From: CAYXZP01 sp964469485
Lineage (GTDB): Bacteria > Desulfobacterota > Binatia > UBA1149 > CAYXZP01
DNA length: 7,405 nucleotides
Assembly: GCA_964469485.1 (NCBI GenBank)
Contig: CAYXZP010000091.1
Location: forward strand, 1-7,405
Reading direction: 5' to 3'
Shown here: positions 1-6,993 of the stretch, piece by piece
Position numbering within the stretch: the first letter of the stretch is position 1
How the letters are laid out: each line of letters opens with the position of its first letter
Notes under the pieces: model-generated
What the model was told of the DNA's origin: nothing
Databases searched by the model: none
Seen by the model: only the letters and a program-made list of their open reading frames with translations
Made by a program: the position numbers and the translations under genes

Positions 1-1
1 G

Positions 2-1987
2 CGCCGGCGCGGGGTGGGCAGCCGCCTCAAGAGCCGCCTGGCCGCAGCCTGTGTTGTCATAGCGCTGTTCCCGGCCGGGGTGATGGCCGTGGTCTCTCTC
101 GGTTTCATAACGAACACGATCGACGGCTGGTTCAGCGCCGAGGTCGAATCGTCACTGCGCGGGGCGCACCGCTTGGCGGCCACCTATTACAGCAACTCGG
201 CTGACCAGGCTGTCGTGCACGCGCGCGCCATTGCCCGCCGGCTCGGGCCGACACAAGGCAAGGGGCCGGTCTCTACGGCCGCGAAGGACATGTTGCGCAA
301 CTACCAGGAGACCTACGGGATCGGCACCGTTCAGGTCGTCGATGCCGAAGGGCGCCAGGTCATGGCCCTGTTCAACGAGAAGCAACCGACGGGGGTGCCG
401 GTCAGTACCGACGCGGGCTTCGTTGCCGAGACGCTCGCGGCCGGTTCGGCCACGCGGGTCGAAAGCCTCGGCACGGCCGATCTCATACGCGGCGCTGCGC
501 CCATCGCGTCCCAGGCGGGGGTCTCCGGTCGCGCGGTCGTGATCGTCGACTACGTGGTGGACCCCAGCGCCAGGCTGTGGAGCAACTCGATCTTGGAGTC
601 ATTCAGGCAGTACAGGCAGCTCGAGCTCAACAAACGACCTTTCAAGAACCTCTATGTGCTCACCATAGGCCTGGCCCTGCTCGTGGTCGTGTTCTCGGCG
701 GCGTGGCTCGGGATCTATCTGGCTCGCGGCATCACCGACCCGCTCGGGCGTCTGGCCGAGGCGACCAACACGGTGGCCGAAGGCAACTGGGACGTCGAGC
801 TTCAGGGGGAGGGTGGCGACGAGGTCGGGGCTGTGGTGCAGGCCTTCAAGAGCATGACGATGCAGCTCAAGGCCAGCCACGAGGATCTCGATGAGCGGCG
901 CCGTTACATAGAGGCCGTGCTTGCCAACATCGACGCCGGTGTCGTCTCCATGGACGAGGACGGCGCGATCACGACCGTCAACCCGGCCGCCATGAGATTG
1001 CTTTCCTTGGACCCTGCGGGCGTCGTCGGCAAGCAGGCCGGGCCCGTGCTCGCGGCCTGTGGGTACGGCGAGGTATCCGGTATGTTGGCCGGTCTCGCTA
1101 GCGGTGCGCTCGCTTCGGGGGCTAGCCTCAACGTGGAAAATGAAAGCGGTGGTCGTACCTTGGCCGTGACGGCGAGCAGCCTGGTCCGTCGCTCGGGCAA
1201 CAGGCGCGGGTGGATCCTGTTCTTCGAGGACGTTTCGCGCATGGCCGAGATGCAACGGACCGAGGCCTGGAAGGAGGTCGCTCGCCGCATCGCGCACGAG
1301 ATCAAGAACCCTCTCACCCCGATACAGCTTTCGGCCCAACGTATGGGCCGCCGTTTGGCGGGACATCTCACCGGTGAGGACGCGGAGTTGGTCGAGGAGT
1401 GCATAGGGACGATCATCGGCGAGGTCGACGAACTAAAGGGCCTTGTCAACGAGTTCTCGCAGTTCACCCGCAGCGCCGGGGGTGATAAGCGCGCACAGGA
1501 CCTCAATCAATTGGTCGAGGAGACCTTGCCTCTTTACCGGCAGGCGCGTCCGGACATCACCATGGCGTTCGAGGGCGCCGAGGCGGCGACCGAAGTGGTC
1601 ATGAACCGAGAGGCCGTGCGCCGTGCTCTCGTCAACCTGCTAGACAACGCGGTGGCCGCCCTCGGGCCGGAGCCGGACGGGGCGCCGGTGCCGGCCCGCG
1701 AGATCACGGTCGCCACACGCTGCGACGAGGAACTGTCGTGCGTTATCCTCGAGGTCGCGGACACCGGTCCCGGCGTTCCGACCGAACAACGCGCACGGAT
1801 ATTCGAGCCCTATTACTCGACGAAGGACGATGGCACCGGTCTGGGCCTGGCGGTGGTCGCCTCGGTGGCCGCCGACCACCACGCCTATGTCCGGGTCCAT
1901 GACAATGAGCCGACGGGCAGCCGTTTCGTGATCGAGTTCCCGATCGCGCGCGCCGAAAGCGAGGAGGCGCGGGCGGCCCCCGCCTGA
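2..1987 (+). CDS. ntrY-like: NtrY-like membrane sensor histidine kinase (5' end outside window)
   Basis: Sensor kinase predicted to autophosphorylate on histidine and pass the phosphate to a receiver domain, probably that of the next gene. Residues are numbered from the GTG at 14. There is a transmembrane segment at about 10-32, an extracytoplasmic domain at about 33-212, and a second transmembrane segment at about 213-237. A HAMP linker follows at about 238-290 and a PAS domain at about 297-410. The HisKA domain contains the H-box IAHEIKNPLTP with phosphoacceptor H428. The HATPase domain has N-box NLLDN (541-545), G1 box DTGPG (583-587), an FEPYYST F-box and G2 box GTGLGLAVV (607-615). The order HAMP-PAS-HisKA and the H-box resemble NtrY. 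The frame stays open to the left edge, reading RRRG before the GTG. NtrY proteins usually have two more N-terminal membrane helices, so I infer the true start is upstream and the gene is partial. The stop is TGA at 1985-1987, 8 bases before the next start. The signal sensed cannot be read from the sequence. Confidence 0.92.
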   Translation, partial: RRRGVGSRLKSRLAAACVVIALFPAGVMAVVSLGFITNTIDGWFSAEVESSLRGAHRLAATYYSNSADQAVVHARAIARRLGPTQGKGPVSTAAKDMLRNYQETYGIGTVQVVDAEGRQVMALFNEKQPTGVPVSTDAGFVAETLAAGSATRVESLGTADLIRGAAPIASQAGVSGRAVVIVDYVVDPSARLWSNSILESFRQYRQLELNKRPFKNLYVLTIGLALLVVVFSAAWLGIYLARGITDPLGRLAEATNTVAEGNWDVELQGEGGDEVGAVVQAFKSMTMQLKASHEDLDERRRYIEAVLANIDAGVVSMDEDGAITTVNPAAMRLLSLDPAGVVGKQAGPVLAACGYGEVSGMLAGLASGALASGASLNVENESGGRTLAVTASSLVRRSGNRRGWILFFEDVSRMAEMQRTEAWKEVARRIAHEIKNPLTPIQLSAQRMGRRLAGHLTGEDAELVEECIGTIIGEVDELKGLVNEFSQFTRSAGGDKRAQDLNQLVEETLPLYRQARPDITMAFEGAEAATEVVMNREAVRRALVNLLDNAVAALGPEPDGAPVPAREITVATRCDEELSCVILEVADTGPGVPTEQRARIFEPYYSTKDDGTGLGLAVVASVAADHHAYVRVHDNEPTGSRFVIEFPIARAESEEARAAPA

Positions 1988-1995
1988 GCTATCCT

Positions 1996-3270
1996 ATGGG
2001 CGCGATGGAGAAGGTTCTCATAGTCGACGACGACGCGGCTGTGCGCGAGACCATCGGCGGTGTGTTGCGCGACGAGGGCTTTATCATCAGCACGGCCTCG
2101 AGTGGGGAGGAGGCCGAGAAGCAGCTCTCGACCGAACGCCCGGATCTCGTTCTCGTCGACGTATGGATGCCCGATATGGACGGCATCGAGTTGCTCTCCC
2201 GGATCAAAGGCTCCGGTTCCGACATGCCCGTGATCCTCGTGTCCGGACACGGCAGCGTGGAGATGGCCGTAACCGCCACGCGTCTCGGGGCAGCGGATTT
2301 TATAGAGAAGCCTTTTTCCATCGACGGTCTTTTGCAGTCGGTCAACCGCGCTCTCGGCAAGAGCGGCGCACAAGCGGCACCCGCCGCCGGGTCCGGGCCG
2401 GCAGCCCGGACCGTTTCGGACCGGCCGGCCTTTCCCGTGCGCGAGCGCACCGTGGCCAAAAGCGTTACCAGCAGCGGGCTCGGACTCCATAGCGGCCAGC
2501 GTACCGGGCTCATCCTTCATCCCTTGCCCGCGGGCACGGGGATACGTTTCGGCCGTGTGGCCGGTGATGGCGTTGTCGAAGCGGCCCTCGAGAACGTGGA
2601 CTCCACTGGCTATGCGACGACGCTGTTCAAGGACGGTATGGCCGTGCGTACGGTCGAACATCTGATGGCGGCGCTGCACGCCTACGGCATCACCAATCTT
2701 CTCGTCAAGGTCGAGGGGGAGGTGCCGATCCTCGACGGTTCGGCCGTCGAGTTGTGCGAGCTTCTCGACGGCGCCGGTATTGAGGAGCAGGGGACAGAGA
2801 CGGCGGCCGTGACCGTCACCGGGCCCATACGGATCGAACCGGGCCCGGATCAGTTCGTCGAGGTCAGGCCCTACGACGGTCTCAAGATCACCTATGAACT
2901 GTCGTACCCGGAGCCCGTCGGGGAGCAGACATATTGTTTCGAGTTTGACGGACCCGCGTCGTTTCGTGCCGAGATAGCACCGGCCCGCACCTTCGGGTTC
3001 GTCGATGAGATCCGCGCCCTCGAACAGGCCGGGCTCGGCCAGGGCGGGCAACTCGGTAATTTCATACTTATCGGCGACAGCGGCTTCGTGAACACCGAAC
3101 TTCGCTTTCCGGAAGAACTGGCCAGACACAAGATCCTCGACCTGATGGGCGACATGTATCTTCTCGGTGCGCCGCTCAGGGCCGAGGTCCACGCACGCAA
3201 GACCGGCCATACCCACAATGTGGAGATGGCACGCAGGATACGCGACGCTGTGCTAACGGAACGGCGCTAG
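1996..3270 (+). CDS. lpxC: Receiver domain-LpxC fusion: phospho-regulated UDP-3-O-acyl-GlcNAc deacetylase
   Basis: One uninterrupted 424-residue protein with two domains. Residues 1-120 are a CheY-like receiver: acidic pocket D11/D12, phosphoacceptor D55 in LVLVDVWMPDMDG, conserved S83 in VSGHG and K105 in FIEKPF. The last two motifs are NtrX-like. Residues 121-147 form an Ala/Pro/Gly-rich linker. Residues 148-424 are LpxC, the zinc amidase that removes acetate from UDP-3-O-acyl-GlcNAc in the committed step of lipid A synthesis in the cytoplasm. Visible LpxC motifs are GLGLHSG (161-167), RTVEHLMAAL with catalytic E221 and zinc ligand H222, ILDGSA, PARTFGF, HKILD with zinc ligands H378 and D382, and GHTHN with catalytic H405. 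The 27-residue spacing from H378 to H405 matches E. coli LpxC. The NtrX AAA+ and DNA-binding domains are absent. The protein ends 19 residues after H405, against about 40 in E. coli. The start may be ATG 1996 or ATG 2005; the latter gives MEKVLIVDDD. GTG codons at 2437 and 2452 could start a receiver-less LpxC, but no ribosome binding site is seen. Inferred: activity is tuned by phosphorylation from the upstream kinase. Confidence 0.95.
   Translation: MGAMEKVLIVDDDAAVRETIGGVLRDEGFIISTASSGEEAEKQLSTERPDLVLVDVWMPDMDGIELLSRIKGSGSDMPVILVSGHGSVEMAVTATRLGAADFIEKPFSIDGLLQSVNRALGKSGAQAAPAAGSGPAARTVSDRPAFPVRERTVAKSVTSSGLGLHSGQRTGLILHPLPAGTGIRFGRVAGDGVVEAALENVDSTGYATTLFKDGMAVRTVEHLMAALHAYGITNLLVKVEGEVPILDGSAVELCELLDGAGIEEQGTETAAVTVTGPIRIEPGPDQFVEVRPYDGLKITYELSYPEPVGEQTYCFEFDGPASFRAEIAPARTFGFVDEIRALEQAGLGQGGQLGNFILIGDSGFVNTELRFPEELARHKILDLMGDMYLLGAPLRAEVHARKTGHTHNVEMARRIRDAVLTERR
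3253..3270. other. Tail-to-tail overlap of the lpxC fusion and gspN coding ends
   Basis: The plus-strand lpxC-fusion stop (TAG, 3268-3270) lies inside gspN, and the minus-strand gspN stop (TAG, complement of 3253-3255) lies inside the lpxC fusion. The two operons converge with 18 shared coding bases. No intrinsic terminator is visible: a 5-bp GGCGC/GCGCC pairing at 3263-3283 has no U-tract after it on either strand. Transcripts from both sides probably run into each other. Confidence 0.8.
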
Positions 3271-4098
3271 TTTTGGTCGCGCCAGCGAACCGGACAGGGC
3301 GTAGCCGCGCCATCCCTGGCTGTCGCGGGTGGTTTCCGGCAGCAGCCCGGCGATCATCTTGGCGCGCGTCTCTTCTGAACGGCGCCGCACCTCGAGCCTG
3401 CCCGCGAGGACCATGGCGGTGCCGCGACCTTGGAGGCGGGCCCTCGGCAGGCGCCAATCCAAACCCTCGGCCGCGGCCGAGGAACCATCGAGCACGATCG
3501 ATGTCCGGTCGATGACGGCCTCGACGTTGACCGTGGCCATTGCGGCACCGGAACCTAGCGCCTGCGCCAGTGCGGGGCCGGCGACCTTCGCACCGCGGGC
3601 CTCGAGGCTGAGCCGGCCCTCGCGTGCGAAAGGCCCGAGCGGGCCCGTGGCCTGGCCCCTACCCACGCCGCGCAGCGCCACGGCCCCGCCGAAACGTCCT
3701 TGGACGCGCAGGCCGTCAAGGTCCAGGCAGGCTTCGGGATCGACGCCGGTAAAGGTGAGTTCGAGACGCCGCCCGCGCTGCAACTTGCCTCTCCAGGACC
3801 CCCCGCAGGCATCGCTTTCGAAGTTGACCCCGCCGCGGAACCCGAAACCGAGGTACAGCGTCGGGATGTTCAAGGCATGGGCGTTCCTGGACAGCCGTAT
3901 GCCGCGGACGAGATAGCCGGGCGGTGACACGGACAGCCGCGCTATCTTGGGCCAAAGCAACGTCACCTCTTCTATCGACGCGGAAACCCCGATGGCAGCT
4001 GAGGCCGTTCGCACGAGCCGCTCCACGACCAATTGGTGGGGGAAGGTCCAAACGAAGAAGACAACCGTCAGCGCCACGAAGAGCGCCGGGCGTTTCAC
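3253..4098 (-). CDS. gspN: Type II secretion system protein GspN
   Basis: Predicted 281-residue inner-membrane accessory protein of the T2SS. Residues 5-18 are a hydrophobic N-terminal membrane anchor (FVALTVVFFVWTF) with almost no cytoplasmic tail. The rest would be periplasmic and is rich in beta-strand-like stretches. GspN features include the early PPGYLVRGIRLS segment (59-70) and the terminal YALSGSLARPKLAPF segment (266-280). Cys98 and Cys124 could form a disulfide, which is inference. The start is GTG at 4098, and its first bases overlap the stop of gspM (GTGA). A GGAAGG-like ribosome binding sequence lies at 4107-4102, with a rather short 3-base spacing. The gene is the last of the visible operon, and its TAG stop lies inside the convergent lpxC-fusion coding end. 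GspN is not present in every T2SS and its exact role is poorly defined. The call rests on motifs plus position directly after gspM. Confidence 0.85.
   Translation of the reverse strand: MKRPALFVALTVVFFVWTFPHQLVVERLVRTASAAIGVSASIEEVTLLWPKIARLSVSPPGYLVRGIRLSRNAHALNIPTLYLGFGFRGGVNFESDACGGSWRGKLQRGRRLELTFTGVDPEACLDLDGLRVQGRFGGAVALRGVGRGQATGPLGPFAREGRLSLEARGAKVAGPALAQALGSGAAMATVNVEAVIDRTSIVLDGSSAAAEGLDWRLPRARLQGRGTAMVLAGRLEVRRRSEETRAKMIAGLLPETTRDSQGWRGYALSGSLARPKLAPFR
4095..4098 (-). promoter_or_regulatory. GTGA stop/start overlap coupling gspM to gspN
   Basis: The TGA stop of gspM and the GTG start of gspN share bases (minus-strand GTGA). Such 4-base overlaps usually indicate translational coupling, here of an inner-membrane platform component to the accessory protein GspN. 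Confidence 0.7.
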
Positions 4099-4646
4099 GT
4101 GCCTTCCGCGTTAGCGGCAACGGTGAGTGAGGCGTCAAAGAGGGAATGGTCTCCGTAGCGGCGCTTGAGATCGAGGTGGAGCACGTGGACCGAGCCTCCT
4201 TCGGCCTCTATCCGCGCGAGCAGTTGGACGAGTTCGGCCAGAGACACGCCGCCCAAGCGAAGATCGACGCTGGATGGTTTTGCGCCCTTGCGGCCCGGGC
4301 CTTTGTTGGGGACGATGGCCTCGACCGAGCCGGGTGTGACGGTGGCGGAGCTGAGCCGGTCGACCAGTGCGAACAGGGAAGCGTCGCTCCCGCCGGCGGG
4401 CTCATCCTTGCCCAAGCGCCGCTGAAGATCTTCGATACGCGCGGCCAGAGTGGTCATGGCGGCCATGTCGCGCTTGAGGGTGGCGATCTTGCTTTGCGTC
4501 GATCCACGGCCGCTTGTCACGGGTTCGAGCACCAGCGCGTATAGCGCCGTGGCCGAGACCAGCGCGGCGAACAGCGCCAGTAGCCGCCGTTCGCGCAGGC
4601 TCAGGCGCTCGAAGAGGGAGAACAAGGACTCGACCGGCGCTTTCAT
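4095..4646 (-). CDS. gspM: Type II secretion system protein GspM
   Basis: 183-residue bitopic inner-membrane protein that partners GspL in the T2SS assembly platform. The cytoplasmic N-terminus (1-21) ends in a basic RERR stretch. A transmembrane helix spans about 22-42, from LLALFAALVSATALYALVL. A coiled-coil-like amphipathic segment lies at about 50-80. After a Gly/Asp-rich break comes a C-terminal domain (about 90-183) of the ferredoxin-like type expected in GspM, including the VSLAELVQLLARIEAEG helix. Length and layout fit the GspM family, which is weakly conserved in sequence, so position between gspL and gspN carries much of the weight. The ATG start overlaps the gspL stop as ATGA, and the TGA stop overlaps the gspN start. 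It was also considered as a PilO-like protein, because the GspL/GspM pair parallels PilM-PilN/PilO; the flanking gsp genes favour GspM. Confidence 0.87.
   Translation of the reverse strand: MKAPVESLFSLFERLSLRERRLLALFAALVSATALYALVLEPVTSGRGSTQSKIATLKRDMAAMTTLAARIEDLQRRLGKDEPAGGSDASLFALVDRLSSATVTPGSVEAIVPNKGPGRKGAKPSSVDLRLGGVSLAELVQLLARIEAEGGSVHVLHLDLKRRYGDHSLFDASLTVAANAEGT
4643..4646 (-). promoter_or_regulatory. ATGA stop/start overlap coupling gspL to gspM
   Basis: Minus-strand ATGA: the gspM ATG and the gspL TGA share two bases. This suggests coupled translation of the two proteins, which form a complex in known T2SS. Confidence 0.7.
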
Positions 4647-6001
4647 GCGCTCAGCACGATCTCGAGCCGGAAGTCGACCCCTTTGCCGGACACCTCGGCA
4701 CGGACCTCGATCACCTCGACGGCCGAGAAGTATTTGTCGGCCCGGAGCGCTTCCTCGAGCTTGGTCACCGACTCGTAGTCCGCTGCGTGGCCGGTGAGCC
4801 GTATGGTGGGGGGGTCGTACTGGTATGAGTCGAGTTCAATGTCGATGTCGCCCGTTACGGCCGACGACATCGCCACCAGTGTGGCCAGTGGCGACGAGTG
4901 GGCGGCGGGACTGCTGCGTTCGCCCATCCGCCGTTCGAGTTCGGACAGCCGCATTTCCAGCTTGAGCTTGCGGCCGCTGCTGCCGGCCGCCGAAGGCATG
5001 GCGCGGGCGGTGATGGCGTCGGTCTGCCGGACGAGAGCCCTGTGTTCACGCTCGAGCCGGATGTGGTCGAGCCCGGCGGCGCTCGCTAGCAGCAGGGCGG
5101 CGGCCGCGGCCCAAAAGCCGAGGCGACGGAGCCCCGCTTCCTCGAGGCCGGCCGCGCCCCCGTTGCCATGCCCGAAGGTGATAGACGGGTGCCCACACTC
5201 GCCGCCCACGGCCGCCACCAGTCCCAACAGGGTCGTGTTATCGACCCAGCTGCCGGCAAGGTCCTCGGGGGCTTCAATCGGGCAGTCCCCGGCGAGCCTT
5301 TCCACCGAATGGCCCTCGAGGCGCTGTGACAACTCCTCCATGGTCTGGCCGGCTCGCGGCCCCGCGCACAGCAGTCGCTCGATGTCGGGGGCCAGGGAGG
5401 TCACCGCCCAGGCCAGATCGCGCGCGATCCTTTCTTGCGAACCGGATGTGAGAACGCGCAGGCCGGTGAGCCTTCCTTCGCGCACCGAGGAGACCGAGGT
5501 GACGGCCGGCGACGTGTCGATCGCTATGAACGTCGCATCCCCGGCCTGGCAACGCCTGAAGCACTCGAGCGCGGCCGTCGGGCCCCAAACCAGTTCCGCC
5601 CGCGGGATGCCGAGCGAGAGCAGGCGCGCGCGCAGACCCTCTAGACCTTGGCGCGGCACCATGACGGCCAGCACCTTACTGCGGCGGGAAGGCGCGCTAC
5701 GGTCCCAGGCGGTCTCGCCGTCCTCGAGGGAGAAGGGCACGTGATCCTCGAGCGCTACGGCGGCCGTTTGAGCGATCCGGCGCCTGTCGCTGAAGGGGAG
5801 TTCGAGAAAACGGAAAACGGCGCTCTCTCCGCCAAGCCCCACTGCGACGCGGTCCCAGCGTCCGGCGCCCAAGGTGGCGGCGAACTCGGCATCGCCGAGC
5901 TCGACGACCTCGGTGATGCGCAAGCGCCGCAGGGTCGATTCTACGACAGCCGCACGCAGCCCGTCATCGCCCAGTTCTACCGCTAGGACCCGTCCCGCCA
6001 T
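4643..6001 (-). CDS. gspL: Type II secretion system protein GspL
   Basis: 452-residue inner-membrane platform protein that in known T2SS links the cytoplasmic ATPase GspE to GspM and the pseudopilus. Residues 1 to about 290 form a PilM/FtsA-like actin-fold cytoplasmic domain. It opens with VLAVELGDDGLRAAVVE (5-21), continues with the PilM-like FRFLELPFSDRRR (63-75) and LEDHVPF (84-90) segments, and has a second-lobe strand FIAIDTSPAVTSVSS (158-172). A single transmembrane helix lies at about 294-312 (LGFWAAAAALLLASAAGLD). The periplasmic part (313-452) starts with a charged coiled-coil-like stretch (about 313-360). It ends in a PilN/GspL-type ferredoxin-like domain containing PPTIRLTGHAADYESVTKLE and RADKYFSAVEV. 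The layout resembles PilM fused to PilN. The ATG start at 6001 lies 19 bases inside the end of gspK, without a clear Shine-Dalgarno, so translation probably depends on reading through gspK. Confidence 0.93.
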   Translation of the reverse strand: MAGRVLAVELGDDGLRAAVVESTLRRLRITEVVELGDAEFAATLGAGRWDRVAVGLGGESAVFRFLELPFSDRRRIAQTAAVALEDHVPFSLEDGETAWDRSAPSRRSKVLAVMVPRQGLEGLRARLLSLGIPRAELVWGPTAALECFRRCQAGDATFIAIDTSPAVTSVSSVREGRLTGLRVLTSGSQERIARDLAWAVTSLAPDIERLLCAGPRAGQTMEELSQRLEGHSVERLAGDCPIEAPEDLAGSWVDNTTLLGLVAAVGGECGHPSITFGHGNGGAAGLEEAGLRRLGFWAAAAALLLASAAGLDHIRLEREHRALVRQTDAITARAMPSAAGSSGRKLKLEMRLSELERRMGERSSPAAHSSPLATLVAMSSAVTGDIDIELDSYQYDPPTIRLTGHAADYESVTKLEEALRADKYFSAVEVIEVRAEVSGKGVDFRLEIVLSA

Positions 6002-6993
6002 GGCAGTTTGTTAAGTCGCGTCGGCGCCGACGTGTCAACGCCGGCTATGGCCGGCACGTTGCGCTCCAGGCGATAGATGGTGCGGCTCTTGCCGTCCCGG
6101 CGCGCGACTATGGCTTCGACAGAGCGATGGATGCCGTCGACCGAACCCACGGTCCGGACCCGGAAGTAGCCGCTTGCATAGCCCACCAGAGAGGCGATGG
6201 GGACCTGGCCCAACCCCTCGATACTCTCGAGGTCGGCGCGCCCCGTGATTGCGCGTTCAGAGCGTCGTGCGAGAAGGCGGCCGATCAGCTGTTCATCCTC
6301 CATTCGCGGGTGCAGTGCGCGCAGAACCTCTTTGGAGGCCGTGTTGACGTTGACCCTTCGGTCGGCGGGCGGGAGCACGGTCGCGACCTTCGATAGTGCC
6401 ACCAGGTCCTCGGGCCGCATGCCGCGGACCAGGGCGATCTCGCGGACCGTGAGCAGCGGCGCGTTGCGTGGAGCGTAGGGCGGTCTGGCATTGCGGTAAA
6501 AGGACGCTTCGGCGCCTTCGGGGCCGAAGCGGACTTTCGAGTCTGTATCGATCCAGTCGCTCAAGGGAGCGACCAGGGCGGGGTTGAGTCCGGCCTTCTC
6601 GAGCACACGCGACGCCCTGGCGGCTTCGCCGGCGGACGCGGCTCGCAGGCGGTTGATGTTATAGCGTCCCTGCTCGTCTTCGACACGGACGGTGAGCATG
6701 CCGCCGCCGGGCGCCTCTATGGGTGGAAATGGCGTGGCCCAATGTTCGGTCAGAGCATCGGTCTTGCCCGCGCGAGCGTCGAACTCGAGTAGCACCTCGG
6801 CCAGCACAAGCCCTGACTCGGCCAGGTGGGCGGCTCTGCGAGCCTTGAACCAGTGGGCCGCACGCCGGTGGTCCACCTGCACCTCGTAGGTGAACTCGAG
6901 GACGACGACCGTGAGCAGGGCCACGGCCATGAGCGCGATGAGCAGGGCGACTCCGCGCTCGCCGCGTTTGGCCTGACGCTCAGTCGCGGGCAT
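5983..6993 (-). CDS. gspK: Type II secretion minor pseudopilin GspK
   Basis: 336-residue minor pseudopilin expected at the tip of the T2SS pseudopilus with GspI and GspJ. The basic leader ends RGERG, and prepilin peptidase would cut after G14. The mature N-terminus VALLIALMAVALLTVVVLEF is the hydrophobic helix. The usual pilin Glu at mature position 5 is replaced by Ile; its absence is the known hallmark of GspK, not a defect. The globular domain has the GspK signature LSDWIDTDSKVRFGPEGAE (144-162), then YAPRNAPLLTVREIALVRGM (173-192). Helix-hairpin-helix-like segments VNVNTASKEVLRALHP (214-229) and DLESIEGLG (254-262) follow. Length is normal for the family. The ATG start at 6993 overlaps the gspJ end by 14 bases, and the TAG stop overlaps gspL by 19 bases. 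No strong ribosome binding site is visible. Confidence 0.96.
   Translation of the reverse strand: MPATERQAKRGERGVALLIALMAVALLTVVVLEFTYEVQVDHRRAAHWFKARRAAHLAESGLVLAEVLLEFDARAGKTDALTEHWATPFPPIEAPGGGMLTVRVEDEQGRYNINRLRAASAGEAARASRVLEKAGLNPALVAPLSDWIDTDSKVRFGPEGAEASFYRNARPPYAPRNAPLLTVREIALVRGMRPEDLVALSKVATVLPPADRRVNVNTASKEVLRALHPRMEDEQLIGRLLARRSERAITGRADLESIEGLGQVPIASLVGYASGYFRVRTVGSVDGIHRSVEAIVARRDGKSRTIYRLERNVPAIAGVDTSAPTRLNKLPWRDGS

Noticed and set aside
599..1366. 255-codon minus-strand open frame opposite the kinase HAMP-PAS-HisKA region
   Set aside because: No domain-like sequence, and it lies fully inside a well-supported kinase frame.
1885..3216. 443-codon open frame on the minus strand opposite the kinase end and the lpxC fusion
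   Set aside because: The plus-strand frame encodes clear kinase and LpxC motifs. The antisense translation has no recognisable domain, and long antisense frames are expected in GC-rich DNA.
3263..3283. GGCGC/GCGCC inverted pairing after the lpxC-fusion stop as a possible terminator
   Set aside because: The stem is only 5 bp with an 11-base loop and no following T-tract on either strand.
3329..3916. 195-codon plus-strand open frame opposite gspN
   Set aside because: Arg/Pro/Ser-rich shadow with no motif. The minus-strand frame fits GspN and is coupled to gspM.
4794..5744. 316-codon plus-strand open frame opposite gspL
   Set aside because: Ser/Arg/Pro-rich low-complexity translation typical of a GC-rich antisense shadow; gspL on the other strand is well supported.
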